Source: Komagataeibacter intermedius TF2 (GTDB taxonomy: Bacteria; Pseudomonadota; Alphaproteobacteria; Acetobacterales; Acetobacteraceae). From it: a stretch of 64,000 bases of DNA. The translations under genes and the position numbers were made by a program. This document shows, in pieces, positions 17,698 through 27,842 of this stretch. The stretch spans positions 1 to 64,000 of the forward strand of contig NZ_BANF01000031.1 of the NCBI RefSeq assembly GCF_000964425.1, given 5' to 3'. Below the pieces are notes generated by a model that saw only the letters and a program-made list of their open reading frames with translations, was not told the DNA's origin and searched no databases. Each line of letters begins with the position of its first letter. Positions within the stretch are counted from its first letter, which is position 1.

Positions 17698-18084
17698 TTA
17701 TGCTGGCGGGACACGATACATGGCACACAGCTTGTTGCCGGTCGGGTCGCGCAGGTAGGCAAGGTAGAGGTCGCCTGATTCATGGTGACGAATGCCCGGC
17801 GGGTCTTCGCATGTTACGCCGCCATTGGCCACGCCCGCCGCATGCCACGCGCGCACGGCGTCTTCCGAACGGGCATGAAGGCCGATCGTCCCGCCATTGG
17901 CGGCGGTGGCAGGCTGGCCATTGACCGGCTTGGTCACGACCAGGCGGCCGGTGCGATCGGCATAGACCAGACGCCCCTTGGCATTGATTTCCGACGGCGG
18001 CACATCGAGGGCTTCAAAGGTGCTGTCATAGAATTTCTTCGAGGCTTCAATATCGTTCGAACCGATGACGATATGGGTAAACAT
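17698..18084 (-). CDS. VOC-family (glyoxalase-like) protein
   Basis: The product is 128 residues with AGAGGAAA before the ATG. MFTHIVIGSNDIEASKKFYD and the late YLAYLRDPTGNKLCAMYR match the vicinal oxygen chelate fold, in which paired beta-alpha-beta modules bind a metal. The likely ligands are the N-terminal His and a late Glu or Tyr. The function may be a lactoylglutathione lyase-like isomerase or small-molecule resistance; the substrate is not readable. Confidence 0.85.
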   Translation of the reverse strand: MFTHIVIGSNDIEASKKFYDSTFEALDVPPSEINAKGRLVYADRTGRLVVTKPVNGQPATAANGGTIGLHARSEDAVRAWHAAGVANGGVTCEDPPGIRHHESGDLYLAYLRDPTGNKLCAMYRVPPA

Positions 18085-18259
18085 GAAAGTTTCCTCTGTT
18101 CTGTCCGGATGCGATCATGACATAGGCCACGACAGGGCGGCAACCGCGTCACGGCGGGGAATAAGCGTGGACCGGGGAGCAATTTTTTGTAACAATACCG
18201 GATGGGATCAGCGATCAGGCTGATCAGTGACCTGACATGTTTGCGAAAAAAGGAAAACC

Positions 18260-18949
18260 ATGCGTCTTATTGCTTCACTGGCCGTCGTGACCGGACTGGT
18301 TGCAGCACCACTTGGCGCGCATGCGGCATCGCTGCATACGGACTGGGAAAAATACAAGGCAACCCGTGCGTTCAATCATCTGTCCGCTGATGGCCAGCGC
18401 GCGATGGCTGATATCCTGAATGCAAAGCAGACCCTGGATGCAGGCCAGACCGATGCCGCCATTCCCGCGCTGTATGACGCGACAAAGCGCCTGACCGCCG
18501 CAGGCAAGGCGAATGGCAGGTTCATGGCCGCTGAAAACAGCCTGCAGCCAGCCCCCCGGCATCCCGCCCCCAGCGGGCATGTAGCGGGCACGACGCCGGT
18601 CGCATGGCTGCCGGTTGGTGGTGAAGTTATTGGCAGCGAAACGCTGGCGCCGGAAAAGAAGGCCGCCATTTCCACCGCCAATGCCCAGCTGAAGGCAGGC
18701 AAGACCCAGCAGGCTGCGCAGACGCTGCAGGTCGTGGCGGAAGATGCCGACTTCATCATGGCGATCGCGCCGCTGGACCAGACGCTGGGCGCGGTTAACC
18801 GTGCCACCGTCTTTACCGAAGCCCGCCATCCGCAGGAAGCATCAGCGGCGCTGCAGCAGGTTCTCGACAGTCTTGTCTTCGTATCGGAAGACTTTGCTGA
18901 AACGGCCATCCCCGATCAGGGGCGCAGGCAGGCCCCGGCCAGTAAATAA
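18260..18949 (+). CDS. yfdX: YfdX-family periplasmic stress protein
   Basis: The product is 229 residues with an AAGGAAAA ribosome site and a signal peptide ending in AHA. The alternating helical pattern (AMADILNAKQTLDAGQTDAAIPALYDAT, WLPVGGEV, AQLKAGKTQQAAQTL, IAPLDQTLGAVNRA) matches YfdX. In E. coli, yfdX is linked to acid tolerance with oxalate genes, which would suit an acid-producing organism. No oxalate genes are adjacent. A strong terminator follows. Confidence 0.75.
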   Translation: MRLIASLAVVTGLVAAPLGAHAASLHTDWEKYKATRAFNHLSADGQRAMADILNAKQTLDAGQTDAAIPALYDATKRLTAAGKANGRFMAAENSLQPAPRHPAPSGHVAGTTPVAWLPVGGEVIGSETLAPEKKAAISTANAQLKAGKTQQAAQTLQVVAEDADFIMAIAPLDQTLGAVNRATVFTEARHPQEASAALQQVLDSLVFVSEDFAETAIPDQGRRQAPASK

Positions 18950-18962
18950 CCGGCCAGCCAGG

Positions 18963-18993
18963 CCGGGCGCCCCGCCATGTGCAGGGCGCCCGG
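18963..18993. terminator. Bidirectional terminator between yfdX and the facing gene
   Basis: A perfect GC-only ten-base stem, CCGGGCGCCC (18963-18972) with GGGCGCCCGG (18984-18993), lies between convergent genes. There is no long T-run. Confidence 0.65.
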
Positions 18994-19002
18994 AGACGGG
19001 CG

Positions 19003-19470
19003 TCATTCCTCCCCGCCCACTTTTTTCTTCTTGCGCTCGGCGTCCACGCTCAGACGCTGGAACACGCCAAGGGATATGACAATCGCCGTCGCCACCACCA
19101 GCAGGCTGGCGGGATACAGGATATCGGATGGCGCGCCGGTATTGGTTTCAAAAACACCAACCAGCCCTTCTATGAATACCGCGATGATGATGGTGGTAAT
19201 GAATTTGGTGAGGCTGGCGCGTGCTTCGCCCAGACTTTTCTTGCCGCTTGTCTGTATGACCTCCTCTTCCACGAAATATTTCGCCACGTCGAACACCGCG
19301 ACTGCAATCACGACATAGCTTATGGCCTGCAATATGGCGTTCCGCCCCGCATGCCACGAATGACCCAGCGCGGACAGCAGGTCGATCATGCCGAATGTCA
19401 GGAGCAGGAGCGCCAGCAGCATGAGCATGACACTTGCGCAGGCAAAGGCGAAGCGTGACAGATGTTGCAT
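19003..19470 (-). CDS. Multi-pass membrane protein, function unknown
   Basis: The product is 155 residues with about four hydrophobic segments (around SVMLMLLALLLLTFGMI, ISYVVIAVAVFDVAKYF, FITTIIIAVFIEGLVGVF and YPASLLVVATAIVISLGVF) and a basic-acidic C-terminal tail. The region between helices two and three (EEEVIQTSGKKSLGEARASL) is charged and probably cytoplasmic. The layout loosely recalls PsiE-type proteins, without recognisable motifs. Confidence 0.65.
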   Translation of the reverse strand: MQHLSRFAFACASVMLMLLALLLLTFGMIDLLSALGHSWHAGRNAILQAISYVVIAVAVFDVAKYFVEEEVIQTSGKKSLGEARASLTKFITTIIIAVFIEGLVGVFETNTGAPSDILYPASLLVVATAIVISLGVFQRLSVDAERKKKKVGGEE

Positions 19471-19831
19471 TGAGTGGTTCCGTCATTCCTGTGGGCGGGT
19501 TGTGCAGGTGACTTTTCGGGCCGGGGCGTGCCCGGGGTCGCGCTGACAGTCATAGCCTGTCTTTTCACATGCTTTCCGCCTGCAACGGTTTCAAGGGAAG
19601 AATGGGGGACGTTCCGGTTTTTATATTATGAACCCGATACCCAATTCATAAACCAGTGATGTAATATTATTTTTTTATTTTGATGGATGGCGCCGGAACC
19701 GTCCACGCCCTGTTCCGTTGATCTGTTTACAGCGTGGGTATGCACGATTGCTTCCCCATCATGGCTCCGGTCGGGGCCGGGGAAAAACAAGGATCTTATA
19801 AGGCAACCGCGCTGTAAAAAGGTGAACGATC

Positions 19832-20011
19832 ATGGTTTATCGCATCAACCAGCGCGAACGCACCAGTCTGACAGCAATGGCCTTCACCGACCGTCATGGC
19901 GGCGCGGCTGCGCACAAGCCGGGCAACTGCGTCGATGCTTCCCGGCATGCGGCGGCAGCCGACTGCCGGGGTGGGCGGTACGATGCGGGCTACGGCTGCG
20001 AAAAATCCTGA
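19832..20011 (+). CDS. Candidate 59-residue cysteine-containing protein
   Basis: A 59-codon frame begins at ATG 19832, with AAGGTG about seven bases upstream. It begins MVYRINQRERTSLTAMAFTD and carries three Cys (around GNCVDA, ADCRGG and GYGCEKS). It ends ten bases before a terminator with an eight-T run. I see no hydrophobic segment and no known family. The terminator is the main support that it is transcribed. The rest of the 19471-20236 gap holds no other convincing gene. Confidence 0.4.
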   Translation: MVYRINQRERTSLTAMAFTDRHGGAAAHKPGNCVDASRHAAAADCRGGRYDAGYGCEKS

Positions 20012-20020
20012 ACGGAACGG

Positions 20021-20050
20021 GCGGTCCCTTTGCGGGGTCCGCTTTTTTTT
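20021..20050 (+). terminator. Rho-independent terminator after the small gene
   Basis: The hairpin GCGGTCCC-TTTGCG-GGGTCCGC (one T-T mismatch) at 20021-20042 is followed by eight consecutive T. Confidence 0.75.
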
Positions 20051-20236
20051 GGGGGAAAACCGTCAGCCTGCCCGTATGTTCCGATGCAGCCGACGGTGCC
20101 CCTGCTTTCCATATCTGATTGTCCGGCCGGGATATTCATGAACGTGCCGGGCAGCATGGTCCCTGTGCCGACCTACCGCAATGGCGGGGCCGTTGTGCGC
20201 GATCATGTCCATTTTCAACCATCTGGAGTAATCCCA

Positions 20237-20770
20237 ATGAAGAAAAGCATGATGGCAATGCTGGGGTTGGCGATATGCATGTCCGCTCCCGCCGTGGCGC
20301 AGTCCATACCCGAAAAGACGGGGGTCAATTCCCTTATGGGCATTGCCCCGCGAACGGAGGATTTCATCAAGCTCGCCACAATCAGCGACATGTTTGAAAT
20401 CCAGTCCAGTGAACTGGCGCTGCAGGGCAACAGCCCGGCCCTGACGTCATTCGCCACGCAAATGGTCGAAGACCATAAAAAGACATCCGCCGCCCTGCAG
20501 GACCTTCTGCGCAGCGGTAATGTGCAGGTACAGCCGCCAACCGCGCTTGATGAAAGCCATCAGGATGAACTCGACAAGCTCAAGGGCCTGCATGGCCGTG
20601 ATTTCGCGCTACAGTACAGAACGGACCAGATTTCAGGGCACGAGGATGCCGTCTCCCTGTTCCGTCGCTATGCTGAACATGGTGAAAACGCATCCCTGAA
20701 AACATGGGCGGCCAATACGTTGCCCATGCTTGAAAATCACCTGCGGGCGGCAAGATCCCTTCCGCAATAG
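20237..20770 (+). CDS. DUF4142-domain exported protein
   Basis: The product is 177 residues with CTGGAG upstream and a signal peptide ending in AVAQ. DFIKLATISDMFEIQSSELAL, FATQMVEDHKKTSAAL and the C-terminal NTLPMLENHLRAARSL fit DUF4142, a helical-bundle domain found in proteins induced by envelope or storage stress. Biochemical function is unknown. Confidence 0.82.
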   Translation: MKKSMMAMLGLAICMSAPAVAQSIPEKTGVNSLMGIAPRTEDFIKLATISDMFEIQSSELALQGNSPALTSFATQMVEDHKKTSAALQDLLRSGNVQVQPPTALDESHQDELDKLKGLHGRDFALQYRTDQISGHEDAVSLFRRYAEHGENASLKTWAANTLPMLENHLRAARSLPQ

Positions 20771-20868
20771 ATGACGGGATATCGTGTTCGTGTCCATGCT
20801 GCTCCGTTGGCTGCAACTTTTCGCAATGCATGATGCTGAACCCGGATATCGGGCAAAGGATGGTTCCA

Positions 20869-21057
20869 ATGAAGTATTCATCCGATGGAAATCCGCGCGA
20901 CGGGCGTGCTCCTGTCAATCCCACCAACGCCCCGCCATTCACAACGCCTGAACAGAAACGGCATGGTTTTATTGTCGGGTGCATGGTCGTGTTCTTTGTC
21001 ACGCTGATCGCCATGGTATGCTGGTTCTTTCCACAGATCCCGCTACCCAGATTCTGA
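20869..21057 (+). CDS. Small single-pass membrane protein, function unknown
   Basis: The product is 62 residues from ATG 20869, preceded by AAAGGA. A polar N-terminus (about 33 residues) precedes one helix, FIVGCMVVFFVTLIAMVCWFF. No family recognised. A terminator hairpin follows the stop. Confidence 0.5.
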   Translation: MKYSSDGNPRDGRAPVNPTNAPPFTTPEQKRHGFIVGCMVVFFVTLIAMVCWFFPQIPLPRF

Positions 21058-21093
21058 TACGCTGGCATGAACATGACGACATGCATGACACGA

Positions 21094-21123
21094 ATGCCGG
21101 CCCCATACAGGGCTGGCATTTGT
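21094..21123 (+). terminator. Terminator hairpin upstream of the urease cluster
   Basis: A ten-base stem ATGCCGGCCC (21094-21103) with GGGCTGGCAT (21110-21119), one G-T pair, is followed by a short T-run. It separates the small membrane-protein gene from ureD. Confidence 0.6.
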
Positions 21124-21263
21124 CCGGTTCCTGCCACATCCACCTGATCCATCCCGGCATCACCGGTTCGACCGGACGCCCCTGGCCGGATGTCGTGGCC
21201 TACGCAATTTTACGCAATGGACCTGTCATGCAGGGTCTGTAAGGTTACGGTAGTCGGATCTGG

Positions 21264-22103
21264 ATGGAAGTGGAGTTTGTGATTACGCCTCTCCAGCGTG
21301 CAAGAGGGCAGTTCGGGCTGGACGTCAGGGCCGATGGTTCGCGCACGCGCATGGCCGACCTGGTGCAGGCGGGATGCTGTCGCCTGCTGTTTCCGCGTAT
21401 CGTGGGGCAGGGGATGGAGGCCGCGACCGTCAACATATCCGGTGGCGTTGCCGCAGGCGACCGTATCGAGGGCCACCTTGCCTGTGGCGAGGGAACGGAC
21501 CTGCTGGTGACATCGCAGGCGGCGGAGCGGATCTATCGCGCCCGTCCCGATGACGCGCCAGCTGAAATCGCGGTTTCATGCCATGTTGCCGCTAATGCGC
21601 GGCTGGAATGGCTTCCGCATGGCACGATCTTCTTTGATGGCAGCCGCCTCCACCGTCACATGACGGTGGACATGGCCGGCTCCGCCTCCTTCCTTTTTCT
21701 GGAAAACCGGATATTCGGCCGCAGGGGCTCGGGTGAGCATCTGTCGCGGCTGGGCGTGCGCGACCGGCTGTCCATCCGGCGGGATGGCGAACTGCTGTTG
21801 GAAGACATGCTGCGGCTGGACAGCACGGATGTTTCGGCCCTGCTGGCGCAACCCGCCGTCATGGGCGGACAGGGGGCTGTTGCGACCCTGGTGCTGGTCA
21901 GCCCGCAGGCCATGGACCTGCTGCCTGCGCTGCGGTCGCGGCTGACTGCCCCCGAATGTGCGGGGTTTGCCGCCTCCGCGTGGAATGGCATGCTGGTGGC
22001 AAGGGGGCTGGCCCCCGGCGGGTGGCCGCTGGAGGTCGCGGTGCGGCACATCCTGCCCGTGCTGCGCGACGCACGGCCCATGCCGTCCACGTGGCGGTCA
22101 TGA
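21264..22103 (+). CDS. ureD: Urease accessory protein UreD
   Basis: The 279-residue product opens the urease gene set. Family marks are [33 protein letters not shown] and [15 protein letters not shown]. UreD binds apo-urease and, with UreF and UreG, holds the complex in which nickel and the carbamate are inserted. The gene has no obvious strong ribosome site at 21264; a nearby in-frame GTG is an alternative. ureA follows after 43 bases. Confidence 0.93.
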   Translation: MEVEFVITPLQRARGQFGLDVRADGSRTRMADLVQAGCCRLLFPRIVGQGMEAATVNISGGVAAGDRIEGHLACGEGTDLLVTSQAAERIYRARPDDAPAEIAVSCHVAANARLEWLPHGTIFFDGSRLHRHMTVDMAGSASFLFLENRIFGRRGSGEHLSRLGVRDRLSIRRDGELLLEDMLRLDSTDVSALLAQPAVMGGQGAVATLVLVSPQAMDLLPALRSRLTAPECAGFAASAWNGMLVARGLAPGGWPLEVAVRHILPVLRDARPMPSTWRS

Positions 22104-22146
22104 TGATGGAGGCGCCGGACAGGCGCACAAGGGAACGGATCGATAC

Positions 22147-22449
22147 ATGAAGCTGACACCGCGGGAAAAGGACAAGCTGCTGATTTCCATGGCGGCCATG
22201 GTGGCCCGGCGCAGGCTGGACCGTGGCGTGCGCCTGAACTACCCCGAGGCCGTGGCCCTGATTACCGACCACGTGGTGGAAGGCGCACGCGATGGGCTGA
22301 GCGTGGCCGAACTCATGACCAGTGGTGGCCATGTGCTGACGCGCGCGCAGGTCATGCCCGGCGTGGCCGAAATGATCCATGATGTACAGGTCGAAGCAAC
22401 CTTTCCCGATGGCACGAAGCTGGTGACAGTCCATGACCCGATACGCTGA
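22147..22449 (+). CDS. ureA: Urease gamma subunit
   Basis: The 100-residue product matches the small gamma subunit. It begins [20 protein letters not shown], carries [21 protein letters not shown] and ends with [19 protein letters not shown]. It forms the urease trimer of heterotrimers with UreB and UreC. It overlaps ureB by 17 bases. Confidence 0.97.
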   Translation: MKLTPREKDKLLISMAAMVARRRLDRGVRLNYPEAVALITDHVVEGARDGLSVAELMTSGGHVLTRAQVMPGVAEMIHDVQVEATFPDGTKLVTVHDPIR

Positions 22450-22777
22450 CCCCCTGCCCGAAGGCGCCGTGCCGGGCGAGATCCTGCCTGCCAATGGTGA
22501 CATCACCCTGAATGAAGGGCAGCCGCGTCGTGTGCTGCGCGTCATCAATACCGGTGACCGCCCCGTGCAGGTCGGCAGTCACTACCATTTTGCCGAGGTC
22601 AATCCCGCCCTGCATCTTGACCGTGCGCAGGCACTGGGCTGGCGGCTGGATGTGCCATCCGGCGGCGCGGTGCGGTTTGAGCCGGGGCAGGAGCGCGATG
22701 TGACGCTGGTCCCCCTGCGTGGGCTGCGGCGTGTGATCGGTTTCAGGGGCGATGTGATGGGGAGCGTGGGCGAATGA
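22433..22777 (+). CDS. ureB: Urease beta subunit
   Basis: The 114-residue product shows the beta-subunit marks [37 protein letters not shown] and [17 protein letters not shown]. It begins inside ureA and overlaps ureC by four bases (ATGA), so translation of all three structural genes is coupled. Confidence 0.97.
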   Translation: MTRYADPLPEGAVPGEILPANGDITLNEGQPRRVLRVINTGDRPVQVGSHYHFAEVNPALHLDRAQALGWRLDVPSGGAVRFEPGQERDVTLVPLRGLRRVIGFRGDVMGSVGE

Positions 22778-24480
22778 CCCGTCTTGCACGGCATGACTAC
22801 GCAGGCCAGTTCGGTCCGACCACGGGCGACCGCGTGCGGCTGGCGGATACGAACCTGCTGGTGGAGGTGGAAAAGGACTTCACCACCTATGGCGAGGAAG
22901 TGCGCTTTGGCGGGGGCAAGACCATCCGTGATGGCATGGGCCAGTCACAGGCCACCCGCGCGCAGGGAGCGGCGGATACCGTCATCACCAACGCGCTGGT
23001 TATAGACCACTGGGGCATCGTCAAGGCCGATGTGGCACTGCGTGACGGACGGATCGCGGCGATCGGCAAGGCGGGCAACCCGGACATCCAGCCCGGGGTG
23101 GACATCATCATCGGTCCGGGCACGGAAATCATTGCGGGGGAAGGGAAGATCCTGACCGCCGGTGGCATGGACAGCCACATTCACTTCATCTGCCCACAGC
23201 AGATTGAGGAAGCGCTGGCCTCGGGCATCACCACCATGCTGGGTGGTGGTACGGGACCGGCCACGGGCACGGCGGCCACCACCTGCACGCCGGGGCCGTG
23301 GCATCTGGCCCGCATGCTGCAGGCGGCCGACGCGTTTCCCGTCAACCTGGCTTTTGCGGGCAAGGGCAATGCCTCCCGCCCCGAAGGGCTGGAGGAAATG
23401 GTCCGCGCCGGGGCGAGCTGCCTGAAACTGCATGAGGACTGGGGCTCCACCCCCGCAGCCATCGACTGCTGCCTTGGTGTTGCCGACCGGATGGACGTGC
23501 AGGTCATGATCCATACCGACACGCTGAACGAAAGCGGCTTTGTGGAAGATACGATTGCAGCCTTCCAGGGGCGCACGATCCATGCCTTCCATACCGAAGG
23601 GGCAGGCGGTGGCCATGCGCCGGACATCATCAGGGTGGCGGGACTGCCCAACGTTCTGCCGTCTTCCACCAATCCCACGCGGCCCTATACGCGCAATACG
23701 CTGGATGAGCATCTGGACATGCTCATGGTCTGTCATCATCTTGACCCCAGGGTGCCGGAAGATATTGCGTTTGCCGAAAGCCGCATCCGGCGCGAGACCA
23801 TCGCGGCGGAGGACATTTTCCACGACATGGGCGTACTGTCGATGATGTCATCCGACAGTCAGGCCATGGGCCGGGTCGGCGAAGTGCCGCTGCGTACGTG
23901 GCAGACCGCCCACAAGATGAAAAGCCAGCGTGGTGCGCTGCCGGGCGATGGCGCGGCGGACAACAACCGCGTCAAACGCTATATCGCCAAATACACCATC
24001 AACCCCGCCATCGCCCATGGCCTGTCGCATGAAGTCGGGTCCATCGCGGTGGGCAAACTGGCCGACCTGGTATTGTGGGAGCCTGCTTTTTTTGGCGTGA
24101 AGCCAGATCTTGTCATCAAGGGTGGGGCCATCGCCTATGCCATGATGGGCGACCCGAACGCCTCCATCCCCACGCCACAGCCGGTTCATGGCCGCATGAT
24201 GTTTGGCGGCTATGGCGGTGCGCTGACGCATACAAGCCTGACCTTCGTGTCAAACGCGGCCCTTGAAGATGATATCGGCCGGAAACTTGGCCTGCGTAAA
24301 AGCCTGTCCGCCGTTTCCAACACGCGCGGCGGGATTGGCAAGCGCAGCATGATCCATAACGATGCCATGCCGCATATCGAGGTTGATCCCGAAACGTATG
24401 AAGTGCGTGCCGACGGCGTGCTGCTGACATGCGAACCTGCCGACATCCTGCCCATGGCCCAGAGGTATTTCCTGTTCTGA
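22774..24480 (+). CDS. ureC: Urease alpha (catalytic) subunit
   Basis: The 568-residue product has the complete active site. Nickel ligands H135 and H137 sit in [12 protein letters not shown], the carbamylated lysine K218 in [13 protein letters not shown], and further His in [12 protein letters not shown] and [12 protein letters not shown]. The mobile flap Cys-His is in LMVCHHLDP and the last Asp ligand in [14 protein letters not shown]. It hydrolyses urea to ammonia and carbamate. Its stop overlaps the ATG of ureE. Confidence 0.98.
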   Translation: MTRLARHDYAGQFGPTTGDRVRLADTNLLVEVEKDFTTYGEEVRFGGGKTIRDGMGQSQATRAQGAADTVITNALVIDHWGIVKADVALRDGRIAAIGKAGNPDIQPGVDIIIGPGTEIIAGEGKILTAGGMDSHIHFICPQQIEEALASGITTMLGGGTGPATGTAATTCTPGPWHLARMLQAADAFPVNLAFAGKGNASRPEGLEEMVRAGASCLKLHEDWGSTPAAIDCCLGVADRMDVQVMIHTDTLNESGFVEDTIAAFQGRTIHAFHTEGAGGGHAPDIIRVAGLPNVLPSSTNPTRPYTRNTLDEHLDMLMVCHHLDPRVPEDIAFAESRIRRETIAAEDIFHDMGVLSMMSSDSQAMGRVGEVPLRTWQTAHKMKSQRGALPGDGAADNNRVKRYIAKYTINPAIAHGLSHEVGSIAVGKLADLVLWEPAFFGVKPDLVIKGGAIAYAMMGDPNASIPTPQPVHGRMMFGGYGGALTHTSLTFVSNAALEDDIGRKLGLRKSLSAVSNTRGGIGKRSMIHNDAMPHIEVDPETYEVRADGVLLTCEPADILPMAQRYFLF

Positions 24481-24989
24481 TGACCCGTGTTGCCGAAATC
24501 CTGCCAGCAGGTAGCTGGACACCGACTGATGCGACGGATGTGTTCGCAGCTGATTACGAAGGCCGCCATCGTCGGCGCATGATGCTGCCCCTGCGGTCGG
24601 GCGGCAGGGTGCTGCTGGAACTGGACCATGCCCGGCTGCTGCATGATGGCGAGGGCCTGCGGCTGGAGGATGGCCGTATCATACGGGTCGAGGCCGTGCC
24701 GGAAGACCTGATGGAAGTCACGGCGCACGATGCGCTGCACCTGCTGCGGCTGGCGTGGCATCTGGGCAACCGGCACCTGCCTGCGGCCATTGGGGAACGA
24801 TGCATTCTGGTGCGTTATGACCATGTCATTGCCGATATGGTCCGTGGCCTTGGCGGTCATGTGCGCAACGTGCAGGCCCCCTTTGATCCCGAAAGCGGGG
24901 CCTATGCCGGGCGGACGGGCACGCATGGTCACGACCATGCCCATTCCCATGATCACGCCAGCGGCCATCACCATCATCCACATGACTGA
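24480..24989 (+). CDS. ureE: Urease nickel metallochaperone UreE
   Basis: The 169-residue product starts at the ATG that overlaps the ureC stop. ELDHARLLHDGEGLRLEDGRII and HLGNRHLPAAI are typical, and the C-terminus is a His-rich nickel-binding tail ([20 protein letters not shown]). UreE delivers nickel to the UreDFG-urease complex. It overlaps ureF by eight bases. Confidence 0.95.
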   Translation: MTRVAEILPAGSWTPTDATDVFAADYEGRHRRRMMLPLRSGGRVLLELDHARLLHDGEGLRLEDGRIIRVEAVPEDLMEVTAHDALHLLRLAWHLGNRHLPAAIGERCILVRYDHVIADMVRGLGGHVRNVQAPFDPESGAYAGRTGTHGHDHAHSHDHASGHHHHPHD

Positions 24990-25662
24990 ACACGCGCCGG
25001 TCGGGCAGGATTTCCTGCGCCTGCTGTCATGGGTGTCACCCGCGTTTCCCACGGGCGGCTACGCCTACAGCCATGGGCTGGAATGGGCGGTCGAACGCGG
25101 CGCCGTGCGCGATGTGGAGACGTTGTGCGCATGGATCGGCGCCCTGTTGCGGCACGGCAGTCTGGGCAATGACCTGATCATCATGCATGCGGCATGGACT
25201 GCTGGCGCGGATGACGCGCGCCTGCGCGACATTGCCCGGTTCGCCTGCGCCTGCGCGTCATCACGTGAGCGGTATGAGGAAACAGTCTATCAGGGCGAAG
25301 CCTTCCTGCGTGCCGCAGGGGTATGGGATGTCGTGCCACCGAAGGCTGCGATGGCGGGCGTGCGCTGGCCCCTGCCGGTGGCGCAGGGACTTGTTTTCCG
25401 CCGTGGGGGCGTTGCGTGCGGGCAGGCCATGCTGTCGGGCGGGTATGCGGCGGTGGCTGCCCTTGTCTCCGCCGCTGTAAGGCTGGTGCCGCTGGGGCAG
25501 ACGGACGGGCTGCGTGCACTGTCCCGGCTGGAATCCGTGCTGGCGGAAACCGCGCGGCGCGCGCAGGACCGGACGCTGGAAGATGTTGGCGGGGCCTGTT
25601 TCGGCTCCGACCTTGCGGCCATGCATCATGAAACTCAGGAAACGAGGTTGTTCAGGACATGA
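24982..25662 (+). CDS. ureF: Urease accessory protein UreF
   Basis: The 226-residue product begins [20 protein letters not shown] and carries [19 protein letters not shown], the hallmark of UreF, plus [16 protein letters not shown]. UreF links UreD and UreG and is thought to gate UreG GTP hydrolysis. It overlaps ureG by four bases. Confidence 0.95.
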   Translation: MTEHAPVGQDFLRLLSWVSPAFPTGGYAYSHGLEWAVERGAVRDVETLCAWIGALLRHGSLGNDLIIMHAAWTAGADDARLRDIARFACACASSRERYEETVYQGEAFLRAAGVWDVVPPKAAMAGVRWPLPVAQGLVFRRGGVACGQAMLSGGYAAVAALVSAAVRLVPLGQTDGLRALSRLESVLAETARRAQDRTLEDVGGACFGSDLAAMHHETQETRLFRT

Positions 25663-26273
25663 CAAAGGCAGAACACGGTCCGCTGCGCGTTGGTATCGGT
25701 GGCCCGGTCGGCACGGGCAAGACGGCACTGATGGATGCGCTGTGCCGCCGTTTTCGTGATGACTACAATATCGCCGCCATCACGAATGATATCTACACGC
25801 GCGAGGATGCGGAGTTCCTGACCCGCGCGGGTTCGCTGCCGCCCGAACGGATCATGGGGATCGAGACCGGCGGCTGCCCGCATACCGCCATCCGGGAAGA
25901 CGCCAGCATCAACCTTGCAGGCATTGCCGAACTGACGGACCGCTTTGCGGGGCTGGATCTGGTGCTGGTGGAAAGCGGGGGGGATAACCTTGCCGCCACC
26001 TTCAGCCCCGAACTGGCGGACCTGACCATTTATGTCATCGATGTCTCGGCAGGTGACAAGATCCCGCGCAAGGGTGGCCCCGGCATTACACGCAGTGATC
26101 TGCTGGTCATCAACAAGATCGATCTTGCGCCGCATGTCGGCGCGGACCTCGGCGTCATGGATCGTGACAGCAGGCGCATGCGTGGCGAGCGGCCTTTCGT
26201 GTTCGCCAATATCCGCGCAGGTGACGGGGTGGAGGCGATTGCACGTTTCATTATCAGTCACGGTGGCCTTTGA
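25659..26273 (+). CDS. ureG: Urease accessory GTPase UreG
   Basis: The 204-residue product has the P-loop [18 protein letters not shown], the nickel-binding CPH motif in METGGCPH-type sequence ([18 protein letters not shown]), and the guanine-specificity motif NKID. It supplies nickel to urease at the expense of GTP. It ends the urease gene set; the 303-base gap before the porin gene holds no other gene. Confidence 0.97.
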   Translation: MTKAEHGPLRVGIGGPVGTGKTALMDALCRRFRDDYNIAAITNDIYTREDAEFLTRAGSLPPERIMGIETGGCPHTAIREDASINLAGIAELTDRFAGLDLVLVESGGDNLAATFSPELADLTIYVIDVSAGDKIPRKGGPGITRSDLLVINKIDLAPHVGADLGVMDRDSRRMRGERPFVFANIRAGDGVEAIARFIISHGGL

Positions 26274-26576
26274 CATCGCCGTGACGTGACGATCGCGGCG
26301 TTTCCTGTGCCCTGATCCCATCCCCAATCCGGCATGGGGCGGGCAGGGTGCCGGATATATCTGTACTGACTGATTATTTTCATGAATGGCCGGGCACGCG
26401 CCCCGTTCCACGCAGCGCCGCGGGACGGGGCGCATGCATGTGGATTATGCCACGCAGGCGCGGAAAAAGGCCAGAAAAGGGTCGTTCTAAGTAATTTCAC
26501 GCATCCCGCACTTCCGATGCAATTTCGTAATATTTCCCTGTCGCCAGCCAGTGACCGCAGCCACAAGGGGATATTC

Positions 26577-27776
26577 ATGATTGCGCCTGTATCCCGGTTT
26601 ATGACGGACCGGAAGAAAAGACTGCTTCGTTGCGGCAGTATCCTGTCGGCCTGTGCCGTCATCGGTGTCGCCGCAACGCAGCAGGCCCGCGCGGGGGCAA
26701 CCGTCAATTTTGGCAAGGACCAGTTCTTTACCCTTGGCCTGGGGGTCAAGGCGCAGTACCTCAGCCACGACACCACCATGCCCAAAAATGGTGACGCCGC
26801 CAGTGCGGACGACCTGCGTATCTACATGGGCGCGCAGTTCCACAAATACGTCAAATCCACCCTGAACCTTGAACGCCTGCGCGACGGGAACTGGAACGTG
26901 CTGGACGGCATCCTGCAGGTCGAACGGTGGAAGGCGTTCAATATCTGGGGCGGCCGGATGCTGACGCCCAGTGACCGCTCCAACCTTGATGGCCCGTATT
27001 TTCTCAGCACTTTCGCCTTTCCGATGGTCGCGCAATATCCCGGCGCGTGGTCGGGACGTGATGATGGCATTGCCGTGTGGGGCAAGCTGCTCAAGGACCA
27101 TTTCCGTTATGTCGCGGGTGTTTACCGGGGGCATAACTGGGTCAGGGGCGGTTCCAACTATGGCGAACATCCCCTGTTCGCCGCCCGGATGGAATACAAC
27201 TTCCTCGATCCCGAACCCTCGGCTGCCTATTACACCGCAAGCACCTATTACGGTAAGGCGGACATCCTCGCCATCGGCCTTGCCGGACAGTACGAAACCG
27301 ATGGCGTGGGCACTGCCGAGCAGAAGGGCGATTACAAGGCGTGGAACATTGATGGCCTGTTTGAAAAACGGATCGGCAAGGAAGCCCGGGGCGGCGTCTA
27401 TACGCTGGAAGGGGCATATTACCAGTATTATACCGGCGGCGTGAAGGACATCGCCGCAGGCTATGGGCAGAGATCAGCCGATTACGGCAATGTGGGCGGC
27501 ATAAATGATGGCACGGCGTTCCTTGCCAGCACGGCGTACCTCATTCCCTACAGGCTGGGCTGGGGGCGCATCCAGCCGCTGGTGCGTTATCAGGAATTCC
27601 GGTTCCGGAAGGACATGTACGGGCCCGGCCACCCCAAGACCACGCAGTTCGATGCTGGCGCCAATTATGTCATGGACGGGCACAACCTGCGCTTTACCTT
27701 TGATTATGCCCGCTACAAGCCCCAGGGGGCGCGTGCCATCGGTGCCTTCCTGCTGGGCATGCAGTTCCAGTACTGA
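26577..27776 (+). CDS. Outer-membrane porin of the urea locus
   Basis: The product is 399 residues from ATG 26577, with AAGGGG upstream; a longer frame to 26382 has no such support. A signal peptide ends near ARAGA. The mature protein is rich in Gly, Tyr and alternating polar/hydrophobic strands and ends in the aromatic MQFQY, typical of outer-membrane barrels. Position between the urease genes and the urea sensor suggests it lets urea or a related amide across the outer membrane; this is inference. The exact porin family is not certain. Confidence 0.8.
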   Translation: MIAPVSRFMTDRKKRLLRCGSILSACAVIGVAATQQARAGATVNFGKDQFFTLGLGVKAQYLSHDTTMPKNGDAASADDLRIYMGAQFHKYVKSTLNLERLRDGNWNVLDGILQVERWKAFNIWGGRMLTPSDRSNLDGPYFLSTFAFPMVAQYPGAWSGRDDGIAVWGKLLKDHFRYVAGVYRGHNWVRGGSNYGEHPLFAARMEYNFLDPEPSAAYYTASTYYGKADILAIGLAGQYETDGVGTAEQKGDYKAWNIDGLFEKRIGKEARGGVYTLEGAYYQYYTGGVKDIAAGYGQRSADYGNVGGINDGTAFLASTAYLIPYRLGWGRIQPLVRYQEFRFRKDMYGPGHPKTTQFDAGANYVMDGHNLRFTFDYARYKPQGARAIGAFLLGMQFQY

Positions 27777-27842
27777 CGCCGTCTTGCCAGTCACATTATT
27801 GAAAAGGCGGGCAGGCTGCCGCCACCGCCGGGAGATATCCGA

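Noticed and set aside
24927-24986. Histidine-rich codons at the end of ureE as a possible sequence artefact
   Set aside because: A His-rich nickel-binding tail is a known feature of many UreE proteins, and the frame is intact.
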